Below, piece after piece: positions 15,634 through 24,959 of a DNA stretch of 47,535 bases; positions within the stretch are counted from its first letter, which is position 1, and the number at the start of each line of letters is the position of its first letter. The notes beneath the pieces were generated by a model. The model ran no database searches. It was not told the origin of the DNA and saw nothing but the letters and a program-made list of their open reading frames with translations. This DNA is from Kiritimatiellia bacterium (GTDB taxonomy: Bacteria; Verrucomicrobiota; Kiritimatiellia; JAQICX01), in the NCBI GenBank assembly GCA_027858345.1, contig JAQICX010000010.1, positions 1 to 47,535 on the forward strand. The letters run 5' to 3'. Position numbers and translations under genes: made by a program.

Positions 15634-16711
15634 TTTTGAAAAAGATACGAAAAATTTATTTAATAAAAAGGTTTTATTTAAGTATGCCTTGCAGGGTGCA
15701 GTTCTTGCATCTATTGTTGGTGCGGTAATATTTTTTGTAACCCTTTCACCAGACACGTGGGTTGAGCTTAAAAATATAAATTGGTTATATATCGTTTTGC
15801 TATCGTGTATGATTATGCTTGCATGGTTTTGCAACAGTACCCGTATATATCTTCTGACTCACTCAATTAATCATAATATTAGCTTTCGGTCGGCGATGGC
15901 AATTTCAATTTCTACAGAGTTTGGCGTTTCGGCATCTCCTGGAGGTGTTGGAGGTACTGCCGTAAGGCTTGGATTATTAGTCAAATCCGGATTGGATTTG
16001 CCGAGATCAACAGCTCTGTTTGCTTCAGATGTGTTTGTTGACTGTCTATATTTTATAATAATGATGCCTCTTGCAGTTTTTATTATTCTTACAGACCCAA
16101 CATGGAATAACTCTTTTAAAGGTATGGGCAACTTGCCATATATTATTCTGGGTTATATGTTGTTGGTGATTGCTTTAGTCACCTTGGCAATCAGAAACGG
16201 AAAAAAATTAAATAAGTTTGCTCACCGGTTGCTGAGAAAGTATGGTCATAAGCGACGGTTATCTGGTCGTTGGAGAATTGTTACGGGCAATTTTATGACA
16301 AATATCAGTGCTTCTTGGGGTGCTGTAATTTTTTTATGGAAAAACAAGCGATCTGTGTTAGTTTGCAACTTCTTTCTTTCAACAATACAACTTACATGCC
16401 GTTATAGCACTTTGCCAATTCTTCTGATTGCATTTTCTTGTGATAAAAATCCATTTCCACTATTTTTTATTCAAGGAGTTGTTTTTTTGCTATCAGCGAT
16501 GCTTGTTGTGCCTGGTGGTGGTGGTGCCTCCGAAATCATAACATCTTTAATCTTACCTGTTTTTGTTCAGAAATCGGTGATTGGTGTTATTGTTTTACTT
16601 TGGCGTATATATACATATTATTTTTATCTATTTATTGGCGGAGCAGTCTTTTCTTTCACAATAAACCATCTAAATATGTTAAAACCAATTGACAAAAAAA
16701 ATGATAATTGA
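15626..16711 (+). CDS. LPG-synthase-TM / AglD-like flippase family membrane protein
   Basis: 361 residues with about eight membrane helices, belonging to the lysylphosphatidylglycerol synthase TM family (UPF0104). Conserved family marks are SPGGVGGTAVRL near residue 105 and PGGGGASE near residue 290. No C-terminal lysyl-transferase domain is present, so it is not MprF. Members without that domain act in lipid or polyprenyl-linked sugar handling. The start is GTG at 15626, with AAGGTG upstream. It overlaps the sugar kinase by 8 bp. The kinase and flippase pair could supply and use an activated sugar, but this is inference. Confidence 0.82.
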   Translation: MSSFEKDTKNLFNKKVLFKYALQGAVLASIVGAVIFFVTLSPDTWVELKNINWLYIVLLSCMIMLAWFCNSTRIYLLTHSINHNISFRSAMAISISTEFGVSASPGGVGGTAVRLGLLVKSGLDLPRSTALFASDVFVDCLYFIIMMPLAVFIILTDPTWNNSFKGMGNLPYIILGYMLLVIALVTLAIRNGKKLNKFAHRLLRKYGHKRRLSGRWRIVTGNFMTNISASWGAVIFLWKNKRSVLVCNFFLSTIQLTCRYSTLPILLIAFSCDKNPFPLFFIQGVVFLLSAMLVVPGGGGASEIITSLILPVFVQKSVIGVIVLLWRIYTYYFYLFIGGAVFSFTINHLNMLKPIDKKNDN

Positions 16712-16723
16712 TAGCCTTACAAA

Positions 16724-17887
16724 ATGAAAAAGAAAATATTATTAAGTTTTATTGCGTGCTTAAGTGCATTTGTTGGTATGACCACCTTTTTTCAAGGGTG
16801 TGAAACAGAGTCTGCATCAGATAATTTTGTTGAAATAACTCCTGAATATTCATTTGTGGAAGAGGGGCAGTCGGTTGTCCTTGCAGCCTCTGGAGGTTAT
16901 TCTTATGAATGGTCTTTAAGCAACACTGATTGGGGGCTTCTCACAGAGGAGACAGACACAACAGTTAAGTATACCAGTACTTATCAAGGTTCCTCTGATA
17001 ATGAGGTTCAGACCGTTACTGTGAGATCGTATATTGAAGGAGCTTCTTCTTCAACAAATAGTACGACATATGAACATTTTGCATATGCATATATTACACA
17101 TTATGCTGGGTTGTCAATTAGTCCAGATTCTGCAACAGTGGCTTTGAATGCATCTATTACCTTCACTGCATCAGGTGGTGATCCAGACGAGTATAGCTGG
17201 TCATTGTCTGAACCAAGCTGGGGTGTTTTAACCAGAAATGGTTCAAGTGCCACTTACACTAGAAGCGGTGGTCCAAATGATGGCATACAGATCTTAAGTT
17301 TATCATTCAATAACAGCAAAGTGTATGCAACAATTCAGCATACTGGAACAGATGTAACTCTTTCTATATCTCCAACAAGTGCATCTGTTAATTCGTCTGG
17401 TGATATTGTCTCTTTTACAGCCAGTGGTGATGACGATGAAAGTTATTCATGGTGGCTCGCCAATGACTCTTGGGGTGAGTTGACACAAGGTTCTGATACA
17501 CAGGTTTCATATCTCTGGAATGGTTCCGGTGATGGGGAAACACAAATTTTGTATTGTAGAAATGCAGGTCAAACAGTTGAAGCTGCGATTTCTCAGGGCG
17601 AAGCACCTTCTTCTTTGTCAATCAATCCTTCACAGGTAGATGTGATGTATCTTGGACAGGTGACTTTTACTGCTTCTGGTGGTGTTGAAGACACCTATGA
17701 ATGGGGTCTAAGTGAGCCAACATGGGGAACTATGACCCAGAGTTCAGTTAATAAGTCTGTCTATACAAGAACAATTGAAGCTAATGGTGGAATTCAGTAT
17801 ATTACACTCGAGAATGGTTCCGAAAGCGTTCAGGCGGTTGCCATCCATGTTGATACCAATGGAATTCCAACCCCTCCTACACCGTAG
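16724..17887 (+). CDS. Lipoprotein with four Ig-like tandem repeats
   Basis: 387 residues. The signal peptide ends at FFQGC, making Cys26 the probable lipidation site. The mature protein is four tandem repeats of about 75-90 residues, starting near residues 36, 130, 216 and 299. Each begins with LSISP or a variant (VEITP, LSINP) and carries an ASGG-x(4)-Y-x-W-x-L-x(4)-WG-x-L/M-T core. They look like beta-sandwich (Ig-like) domains, but the double-Trp core does not match a family I can name. It ends with a Pro/Thr tail. It lies 12 nt after the flippase gene and is the last gene of the group, with a terminator following. Probably cell-surface or periplasmic; the ligand is unknown. Confidence 0.78.
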   Translation: MKKKILLSFIACLSAFVGMTTFFQGCETESASDNFVEITPEYSFVEEGQSVVLAASGGYSYEWSLSNTDWGLLTEETDTTVKYTSTYQGSSDNEVQTVTVRSYIEGASSSTNSTTYEHFAYAYITHYAGLSISPDSATVALNASITFTASGGDPDEYSWSLSEPSWGVLTRNGSSATYTRSGGPNDGIQILSLSFNNSKVYATIQHTGTDVTLSISPTSASVNSSGDIVSFTASGDDDESYSWWLANDSWGELTQGSDTQVSYLWNGSGDGETQILYCRNAGQTVEAAISQGEAPSSLSINPSQVDVMYLGQVTFTASGGVEDTYEWGLSEPTWGTMTQSSVNKSVYTRTIEANGGIQYITLENGSESVQAVAIHVDTNGIPTPPTP

Positions 17888-17916
17888 TCTTAAAATACAA
17901 AGAGTTTAATTTGTGA

Positions 17917-17950
17917 AAAATCGGAAGTAGAAATGCTTCCGATTTTTTTT
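17917..17950 (+). terminator. Terminator of the map-lipoprotein group
   Basis: A perfect 11-bp stem AAAATCGGAAG/CTTCCGATTTT with an 8-nt loop is followed by T residues. Confidence 0.95.
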
Positions 17951-18042
17951 GCTCAAAATTTTTTAAGATGCCTGTTTTTTAATTTTTTTGTTTCCAATGT
18001 TTATGCTTAAAATTGGTAAATGCCAGTGCGGATTATTATGGC

Positions 18043-18071
18043 TTGCGAAAATTGCGTGAAATTGCTATAAT
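18043..18071 (+). promoter_or_regulatory. Promoter of the LptF/LptG gene
   Basis: TTGCGA (18043-18048), a 17-nt spacer and a perfect TATAAT (18066-18071), about 53 nt before the ATG. Confidence 0.75.
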
Positions 18072-18124
18072 TAAGGAATTGTGATAGTATTTTTTTATAT
18101 TTTACAGGATAGTAAATTATTGTA

Positions 18125-19216
18125 ATGAAGCTTTTAGATAAATATATTTTGGGAGGATTTTTAACGGCCTTTTTTTCAACGGTTGTTGTTTTCTCTTTTT
18201 TGATGAGTATTGGTGCCATTTTTAAGGTTATTCCATATCTTGCCAAAGGTGTGCCATGGAAGCCTGTGTTGAGTATTATTGGTGGTATGTTTCCGGAAGC
18301 TTTGTCGCTTTCAATTCCTGTTAGCCTTTTGGTTGCCAGTTTGCTGATTTTTGGTCGATTGTCATCGGATGGCGAGACAACTGCAATGAGGGCAAGTGGT
18401 TTGAGTATGTGGCAGATTTTATCAAGTTTGATACTTGTTGCTGCTGTTTGTACGATCATCTGTATAATTAATAGTGGTTTTTTGGCACCATACTGTCATT
18501 ATGTCAGGCGTTCTGCTATTCGCAAACTGGTTGTTGAGTCTCCGGTTGAGATGATTGAAGAGGGGCGTTTTATAACTGATTTTAATGGATTAGAATTTTA
18601 TGTAGGTAAAAAAGATGGTAATAATTTGAAAGATATTCGTATCTTTGACAATAGAAACAATCAAGTTAGAAGAGAGTTAAGTGCAGAGAATGGATCTATT
18701 GCACAGGATGAGCTTGATATTCTTATTAAGATGTCCAATGTTAGAATTGACCCGTTTTTTGATGATAAACCAGGCTCTCTTTATGCAGATGATTGGGTAT
18801 TAAGAATACCAGACGTTCTTCAGGATGACGTTTATAACAAAAGAGATTATGATATGAACTATTTCGAGATTTGGGAAAGAATTGTGAATTTTGATTTTTA
18901 TAATCCGGAGGCCACAGAGGAGGAGGCTAAAATTGCAAAGAGTGAGTCTCTCACAGAGATAAGCTCAAGACTGGTTTTGGCTTTTGCCTGTTTGGGATTT
19001 GTAATGGTTGGAGCTCCGTTGGGCACACAGGCTCATCGCAAGGAGTCAAGTCTTGGAATTTTAATGAGTTTGATTGTTGCCGGAGTATATTATATGTCAA
19101 TGATTTTGATTAGTTCATTTGCCGATGTACCAGCTGTTTATCCATATATTGCTATATGGATTCCTAATTTCCTTTTATTTGGATTGGGAACATTTTTAAT
19201 TTTGAAGAACAACTAG
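18125..19216 (+). CDS. LptF/LptG (YjgP/YjgQ) family permease
   Basis: 363 residues, the usual length. Three N-terminal membrane helices, including the family motif SIPVSLLVASLLIFGRLSSD (about residues 59-78), are followed by a periplasmic beta-jellyroll region (about 125-260) and three C-terminal helices with GFVMVGAPLG. LptF and LptG are the membrane subunits of the ABC transporter that extracts lipopolysaccharide from the inner membrane. Which of the two this is cannot be decided; the partner and LptB are not in the window. It implies an LPS-bearing outer membrane. A 17-nt-spacer promoter precedes it, and a family-1 element begins 30 nt after its stop. Confidence 0.88.
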   Translation: MKLLDKYILGGFLTAFFSTVVVFSFLMSIGAIFKVIPYLAKGVPWKPVLSIIGGMFPEALSLSIPVSLLVASLLIFGRLSSDGETTAMRASGLSMWQILSSLILVAAVCTIICIINSGFLAPYCHYVRRSAIRKLVVESPVEMIEEGRFITDFNGLEFYVGKKDGNNLKDIRIFDNRNNQVRRELSAENGSIAQDELDILIKMSNVRIDPFFDDKPGSLYADDWVLRIPDVLQDDVYNKRDYDMNYFEIWERIVNFDFYNPEATEEEAKIAKSESLTEISSRLVLAFACLGFVMVGAPLGTQAHRKESSLGILMSLIVAGVYYMSMILISSFADVPAVYPYIAIWIPNFLLFGLGTFLILKNN

Positions 19217-19246
19217 GTTCCTCTTTATGTTTTGGTTAACAAAAAA

Positions 19247-19720
19247 GGTACTGTCAAAAATAGGACATTACACTGCGTTTCATTGCTGTCGTAAACTCCA
19301 GCCTCACTTCCGCTGGTCGTGGGTATGAAAAATATGAAAACTGAATATCCAATAACCAACATGGAATATCCAAGGAAGAAGTATGTACCCCTCCCACCTC
19401 GCAGGCGAGGTGACTTCCCCTAAAAGCGGGAGGAGTTTTGGCGGACAAGGTTTAGATTGCTGATACAACCATCTGTAGCGTCGGGCGTTGACCGACGAAA
19501 ACACAGGGCTGAAAGCCCGTAATATCACTGCCTGGGGCAACGCCTAGGTGAAATAATAAAAACAAGGTTTTTACCTGCCCACGAAGTGTCGTACATTGGA
19601 AATTGGACATTCCGTGTTGGATATTGGGTGTTGAAAAAAGAGGATAAGACAAAATAGTCTGTATCCCATTGATTTATAACAAAATAGGTATGAAAAGAGT
19701 ACAAAGCTTTTGACAGAACC
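19247..19720 (+). mobile_element. Family-1 MITE-like element with 8-bp target duplication
   Basis: A 474-bp element. The ends GGTACTGTCAAAA (19247-19259) and TTTTGACAGAACC (19708-19720) are inverted repeats with one mismatch. It is flanked on both sides by the exact 8-mer ACAAAAAA (19239-19246 and 19721-19728). Inside are the palindrome CACCTCGCAGGCGAGGTG (19395-19412), a CCCCTAAAAGCGGG hairpin and a CTGTAGCGTCGGGCG cassette (19473-19497). Long stretches align with the reverse strand of 45545-45870. There is no coding capacity. The right end lies 21 nt before the next ATG. Confidence 0.85.
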
Positions 19721-19741
19721 ACAAAAAAATGAAAGATAGAG

Positions 19742-22700
19742 ATGAAAGAAAAAGAGAATAAGTTAGTATTTATATGTGCTTCAATTGTTGGATTGTTGGC
19801 ATTATTGGTTTATATTATTACATTAAGTAGCGGTGTTTTTCCGGGAGAGCCAGCTAGAACGGCTGCAGAGGTTATTGGTGTTGCCCCACGTCTGGGAGCA
19901 GATGCGCCAATTTATCATTTTATAATGAATTTTCTTAATAAGATCAGCGGCGGGAATGTTTTTCTTTTCAACTTTGTAAGTGCAATATTTGGAGCTCTAG
20001 GAGTTGGATTGATGTATATTATAATGCACGATTCTATAAAATACCTTGTTAGCTTGGAAAATGATGACCAGAAGAAGATTACAGTGACTTCGCATATTGC
20101 GGGTGCGGTTTCTTCATTAAGTTTGCTGTTTTGTCTATCTTTCTGGGTTTCAGCAAATCGAGTGGGAGTGTTGAGTTTTCATATTTTCTTGTTGCTTGCT
20201 GTTGTAAAGCTTGTTATCTGGTTTGCTGAAACAGGCTCTTTGAAGGCTCTTCTTGTTGTTATGTTCTGCTATGGCATAGGTATTTGTGAATATGCTTCAT
20301 TCATCACATGCTTTCCAGTTGCAGTGATTTTCTTGTTGATCTTTATGTGGAAGCACGGCATGCTTAAGCCAATGATATGTCTGTATGCAGTTTTAGCCTT
20401 GGTGGTTGGTCTTTCTTTCTATCTGATTTCTTCATGGTTCTTCTATAATTCTCCTGGGTATGAAATCAGAGAGTATGGCAGTTTCTGGCGCATACCGTAT
20501 GGTTATATTAATGATCAAATGATTAGTATTCTTAGAGGTTTGCCTAAGGTGGGCTGGTTGTTGATGATTCTTCTAACCATTGTTCCATGGATTGTAATGC
20601 TGTTTGTTGCACGTAGGTCGTTGAATTATGATGAAGACACTACTTTCTTTTTGTTGCATATTGTACTTTTAGTTGTTGCAGTGCTTGGTCTGTTAGATCT
20701 TCAGGGGTCACCATGGTATATTTTCGGGGTTCGCAAAATTATGATATTACCATATCTTTTAACCACAAGTCTTTTAGGGTATGTAGCTGCATACTTCTTT
20801 GTCGCCACAATAGGCAGAAATAATATTAGATTTGCAAGAGGCAAGATGAAGTTTGTTTCTGAGCATGGAGCTAAGATTATGCTTCTGCCAATTTTTGCTT
20901 GTATAGTTTATTTACCTATCAAAAATGCAGAGATTGCAAATGCAAAAACTTCAAAATATATAAATAGTTTTGCCAAAGATGTTGTGACCAGCATGGATGG
21001 AAGACCGTGGTTATTGTCTAATGGTTTGCTTGATTATAACTTTATGATTGCTGCTAAGCAGGAAGGTGTTGATTTCACATGCTTAGATTTGTCTAAGGGA
21101 AGCACGACTTTATATCTAAATTTCATCAGTAAGAAGTTTGATAATATATCGTTGCAGAATGTTGCTAAAATTGGTCTTCAGCCTTTACTGAAAACTTGGT
21201 TTGATTTGATGGAGGCTGACATAACAAAACAGCTGGCGATTTTATCTGTTCCTGACTTCTGGCTTGCTCAGGGTTATGTGTATGTACCAAACAAGACATT
21301 GTTTTTGGGGGCTCAGGATATTGAATTCATTGACTCTAAAAGACTATTTGAAGTAAATGAAGATTTTTGGGCAACACTAGATGAACTGAATGATAAAGAA
21401 TTCAATGAAAAGAATCTGGCATATATGTATATCAATTATATGCAAAGACATTTGAGTTTGATTGCAAACAATCTTGGGGTTTTATTGGAAGACTTAAAGC
21501 TGAATGACGAGGCAATCAAAGCATATGAAGATGCTATTGATATGAATGAAAATAATATAAGTGCTAAACTAAATCTAATATATATGGGCAAACAGGGAGT
21601 TTATAAGGGCGATGTTGATGTGCTTGAAGAAGAAATCGAAAATTTATCAGATAGCTTAATTAATTCAATTTCTTTGATGGGGGTTTCATACTATAGTGGA
21701 TATGTACGTGAGCCAATGTTTTTTGCTAGAATGGGCTGGGGCTGGGCACTGTCTGGTCAGCCCAAGCTTGCGATTTTTGGTTTGACAAGGGCTATGGATA
21801 TGGTTGATGAATCTCAACAGGCATATATTAAAGGGACCTTGGCGTCTGTTTATCTTAATTCAAATGACATTAGCAAAAGTGCTGAACTGTTTTTAGAAAT
21901 TTTGGAAGAGAATCCTACGAATTTACAAGCATTGGTTGGCTTAGCTAAGATTGAGCGTCTGAAAGAAAATTATGAAGAATCTAAAGGGTATCTTGATAAG
22001 GCGGCAGCAGCTGGTTTAGAACCCCAATATTATGAGTTGGAATTAATTCTTTTAGAAGTTCTTCAAGGTCATATTGAGCCGTCGAGAAAACGAGTTGAAA
22101 AGCTTCTTGAACAGTATCCTGATATGCATGGAGCTCGTGTTCTTTTGTCGAATATGATGATTGGTGATTTGGATAGCAAAGGTGAATTGGCTGATAATCT
22201 AAGGGAGTTGAATTCTGTTAAAGGTGGTAGAGCAATTGCAGATATTATTAAAGGTAATAAAGCATTGCAGGAAAAGGACTATGCACGAGCTAAGTTTTTC
22301 TTCCAGAAAGCTCTGGCCTCCAGAAATCAGGATGTTACTCTGCTTGAGACCCTACTTAGATTGGATTTTCTTTTAAGAGAAAAAGATGATGCAAGAAAAC
22401 ATGTCGTACAGCTTTTAAAGATTGATCCTAACAACTATTTTGGCAACTATATTTATGGAACAATTCAGGATGATGAGGGAGAAAATGATTTTGCAGAAGA
22501 TTCATATCGCAAGTCAATTGCTGTGAAACCGACACCTGATGCATTGAACTCACTTGCATATTTGCTTGTTTCAAAAGGTCAATATGTTGAAGCTGAAGAA
22601 TTGGCAAAACAGGCCTTGGAGTTTGAGCCGAACAATGTTTTGTATTGCGATACATATGGAATAGCTTTGTATTATCTTGATAGGTCGAAGGAGGCATTGC

Positions 22701-22891
22701 CATATTTAAAAAAGGCGGCAGGTGCTCTTGATATTCCTGTTGTTTATCTGCATTATGCAGCTGTTCTTCTTGATGTTGGACAAGTTGAGGATGCAAAGGT
22801 ATATCTTGATAAGGCAAGATCAAATGATGCTACGTTACCATTCAAAGACAAGCAATTGGGTGACGAATTGCATGACCGTTTAAGGAAGTGA
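19742..22891 (+). CDS. DUF2723 (GT-C-like) membrane protein with C-terminal TPRs
   Basis: 1049 residues. The N-terminal half (about 10-400) has around ten membrane helices and the DUF2723 signature near residue 30: GVFPGEPARTAAEV, followed by APRLGADAPIYHF. DUF2723 proteins resemble GT-C membrane glycosyltransferases such as protein O-mannosyltransferases. The C-terminal half (about 560-1049) is a run of tetratricopeptide repeats, clearest near 575-610, 685-760 and 905-1035. A role in transferring sugar from a lipid carrier to secreted proteins or glycans is inferred from the fold. The gene ends one base before the thiD ATG. Its start is directly preceded by a family-1 element, so its native promoter is displaced or supplied by the element. 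The ribosome site is weak. Confidence 0.8.
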   Translation: MKEKENKLVFICASIVGLLALLVYIITLSSGVFPGEPARTAAEVIGVAPRLGADAPIYHFIMNFLNKISGGNVFLFNFVSAIFGALGVGLMYIIMHDSIKYLVSLENDDQKKITVTSHIAGAVSSLSLLFCLSFWVSANRVGVLSFHIFLLLAVVKLVIWFAETGSLKALLVVMFCYGIGICEYASFITCFPVAVIFLLIFMWKHGMLKPMICLYAVLALVVGLSFYLISSWFFYNSPGYEIREYGSFWRIPYGYINDQMISILRGLPKVGWLLMILLTIVPWIVMLFVARRSLNYDEDTTFFLLHIVLLVVAVLGLLDLQGSPWYIFGVRKIMILPYLLTTSLLGYVAAYFFVATIGRNNIRFARGKMKFVSEHGAKIMLLPIFACIVYLPIKNAEIANAKTSKYINSFAKDVVTSMDGRPWLLSNGLLDYNFMIAAKQEGVDFTCLDLSKGSTTLYLNFISKKFDNISLQNVAKIGLQPLLKTWFDLMEADITKQLAILSVPDFWLAQGYVYVPNKTLFLGAQDIEFIDSKRLFEVNEDFWATLDELNDKEFNEKNLAYMYINYMQRHLSLIANNLGVLLEDLKLNDEAIKAYEDAIDMNENNISAKLNLIYMGKQGVYKGDVDVLEEEIENLSDSLINSISLMGVSYYSGYVREPMFFARMGWGWALSGQPKLAIFGLTRAMDMVDESQQAYIKGTLASVYLNSNDISKSAELFLEILEENPTNLQALVGLAKIERLKENYEESKGYLDKAAAAGLEPQYYELELILLEVLQGHIEPSRKRVEKLLEQYPDMHGARVLLSNMMIGDLDSKGELADNLRELNSVKGGRAIADIIKGNKALQEKDYARAKFFFQKALASRNQDVTLLETLLRLDFLLREKDDARKHVVQLLKIDPNNYFGNYIYGTIQDDEGENDFAEDSYRKSIAVKPTPDALNSLAYLLVSKGQYVEAEELAKQALEFEPNNVLYCDTYGIALYYLDRSKEALPYLKKAAGALDIPVVYLHYAAVLLDVGQVEDAKVYLDKARSNDATLPFKDKQLGDELHDRLRK

Positions 22892-22892
22892 T

Positions 22893-23675
22893 ATGATACC
22901 GGTAATGACTATTGCGGGGTCTGATAGTGGTGGTGGTGCAGGAGTTCAAGCTGACTTAAAAACATTTGAGTCAATTGGAGTTTTTGGCACATCTGCAATA
23001 ACTTGCGTTACAGCCCAAAATCCGGATGAGGTAACAGGTATTGAATCGATATCTGTTGAGTTGATTCAGAAACAGATTCTAACAGTTGTTAACTCTTTTG
23101 ATGTGGCTGCAATAAAAACAGGAATGCTGTTTTCACAGGAAATTATTTGTGGTGTTGCTGGTGTTTTAAAAAGGTTGAACAATGCTGCTATTGTTCTTGA
23201 CCCTGTTATGATTGCTACATCTGGAAGTAATCTTTTGCAGGATTCTGCTGTTGAAGCCTTAAAGCATGAGTTGTTACCTTTGGCAAAGGTGATAACACCC
23301 AATATACCGGAGGCAGAAGTGCTTCTGCAGAGAGACATTAAAGGGCTTGCTGAAGCAAGAATGGCTGTTGAAGAGCTTTCACACATGTTTTCGATTGATG
23401 TGGTTCTAAAAGGCGGACACCTTGAAGAAGGTAAGGATGTCTATGATTTGCTGTTTTGTGAAAACAGACTTCATGAATATGTTTTACCGAAAGTAAAAGT
23501 TGATGAAAATCATGGAACAGGTTGTACATTTGCTGCAGCACTAACAGCATATCTCGCATTAGGAAATAATTTGCCGGATGCTGTAAAAAAGTCAAAAGAG
23601 TTTGTTACAAATGCATTAAAATATGCCGTAAAGATGGGGAAGCATCAGCCATTGAATTGGTCGCACGGTTGTTAG
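22893..23675 (+). CDS. thiD: Hydroxymethylpyrimidine/phosphomethylpyrimidine kinase
   Basis: Phosphorylates HMP and HMP-P in the pyrimidine branch of thiamine synthesis; cytoplasmic ribokinase-fold enzyme. 260 residues, normal length. Motifs in order: TIAGSDSGGGAGVQADLKT at 6-24 (substrate site), DPVM at 103-106, TPN at 135-137, KGGH near 173, and the anion hole HGTGCT at 207-212. An AAGGAAG ribosome site overlaps the end of the DUF2723 gene, and the ATG follows that stop by one base, so the genes are coupled. No TPP riboswitch was seen. No other thiamine gene is in the window, so this may be a salvage function. Confidence 0.94.
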   Translation: MIPVMTIAGSDSGGGAGVQADLKTFESIGVFGTSAITCVTAQNPDEVTGIESISVELIQKQILTVVNSFDVAAIKTGMLFSQEIICGVAGVLKRLNNAAIVLDPVMIATSGSNLLQDSAVEALKHELLPLAKVITPNIPEAEVLLQRDIKGLAEARMAVEELSHMFSIDVVLKGGHLEEGKDVYDLLFCENRLHEYVLPKVKVDENHGTGCTFAAALTAYLALGNNLPDAVKKSKEFVTNALKYAVKMGKHQPLNWSHGC

Positions 23676-23739
23676 TTTAGGGCTTGCTGGCCAATTCATA
23701 AACAGTGCACCCTGGTTTATATTATAGAAAGTTAAGAAA

Positions 23740-24957
23740 ATGAAATTAGAAATAGAAAAAGTTGTATATCCTGGAAAAGGTCTTTCGAGGACAGAAGAGG
23801 GAATGGTTGTTTTTACACCTGGAACACTGGTTGGAGAAACCGTTGAAGTAGAGATTGTAAAACAGCATAAGAATTTTGCAGAAGCAAAGTTGTTAAATAT
23901 TGTTGTCCCATCTCCAGATAGAATTGAACCAGCGTGTCCTTTGCAGAAATGTGATTTGGAAGCTAAGTGTCCTGGATGTACATATCAGTATGTAAAGTAT
24001 GAGACAGAAGTTAAGTTCAAGAACGAGCAATTGATTGATTTGCTGACAAACATGGGTAAGGTTGAGCTTGTAGATCAGGTTAAGCCACCAGTTTCCTCTC
24101 CTAAAGAGTATAATTATAGAAATAAGATTTTGCTTCATAGAGATGGAGAGAAGTTTGGATATTTTTCAGAAGATAACAGAACGTTAATTGATGTTTCAGA
24201 GTGTTTGCTTGCTAAGACAGAAATTAATGAACTTTTAAAAGAACTTCGTGAGAGGCCCGGCTTTTTAAAAGAAAATCCAGAAAAAAGGACCGTTACACTA
24301 CGTTATACAGAGACAGATGGTGCTATGCAGTGGTTTGGTAGGACTGGCAGCAAAAATAGAAAATTGAAACTGACGGAGAAAACAAATGTCGGCAAGATTG
24401 AGATGTCCACCGGTGCATTTTTTCAGGTTAATCCGGAAGTTGCAGAAGTTTTGACGAGCAAACTTATAACTCTTATGCAGGAAATAAAACCAACCTATTG
24501 TGTTGATTTGTATTGCGGGGTAGGAGTACATGCTTTTGCGGCATCAAAGGCTGGAGTTCCCAATGTACTTGGTATTGAAATTGATGAAAATGCAATTAAG
24601 GCTGGCAAACAATTTGCACGAGAGAATGGTATGCGAATCACTTTGCTTGCAGGCGCTGTAGAAAAACTTGTGGAAGAGGCACTAAAGGTTACTTCGGCTC
24701 CTGAAACCACCGTTATTGTGGATCCGCCCAGAAGAGGGTTGGAAGATAAAGTTATTAAGTCTCTCGGCAACAATATACCTCGTTACATTGTCTATATATC
24801 TTGTTCTCCTGATACATTATCTCGAGATATCAAGAAACTAGCAAAGTTCGGTTACGAACTGAAATCAGCTCAACTTCTTGATATGTTTCCACGAACTCCA
24901 TATTTTGAGACGTTGGTTCTATTAGAAAAAGATTATAACAAGTTAGCAGAGGAATAA
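23740..24957 (+). CDS. rlmD: RlmD/RumA-type RNA (uracil-5-)-methyltransferase
   Basis: 405 residues. An N-terminal TRAM domain (about 1-55) is followed by a 4Fe-4S ligand set Cys71, Cys77, Cys80 and Cys155, with the spacing of E. coli RlmD. The C-terminal SAM domain has FFQVNPE near residue 227, DLYCGVGVHA near 255, VDPPRRGL near 327, and the nucleophile Cys355 in SCSP. It methylates uridine at C5 in RNA, most likely 23S rRNA U1939. TrmA or RlmC type specificity cannot be excluded from motifs. It lies 64 nt after thiD and 2 nt before the esterase gene. Confidence 0.88.
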   Translation: MKLEIEKVVYPGKGLSRTEEGMVVFTPGTLVGETVEVEIVKQHKNFAEAKLLNIVVPSPDRIEPACPLQKCDLEAKCPGCTYQYVKYETEVKFKNEQLIDLLTNMGKVELVDQVKPPVSSPKEYNYRNKILLHRDGEKFGYFSEDNRTLIDVSECLLAKTEINELLKELRERPGFLKENPEKRTVTLRYTETDGAMQWFGRTGSKNRKLKLTEKTNVGKIEMSTGAFFQVNPEVAEVLTSKLITLMQEIKPTYCVDLYCGVGVHAFAASKAGVPNVLGIEIDENAIKAGKQFARENGMRITLLAGAVEKLVEEALKVTSAPETTVIVDPPRRGLEDKVIKSLGNNIPRYIVYISCSPDTLSRDIKKLAKFGYELKSAQLLDMFPRTPYFETLVLLEKDYNKLAEE

Positions 24958-24959
24958 AT

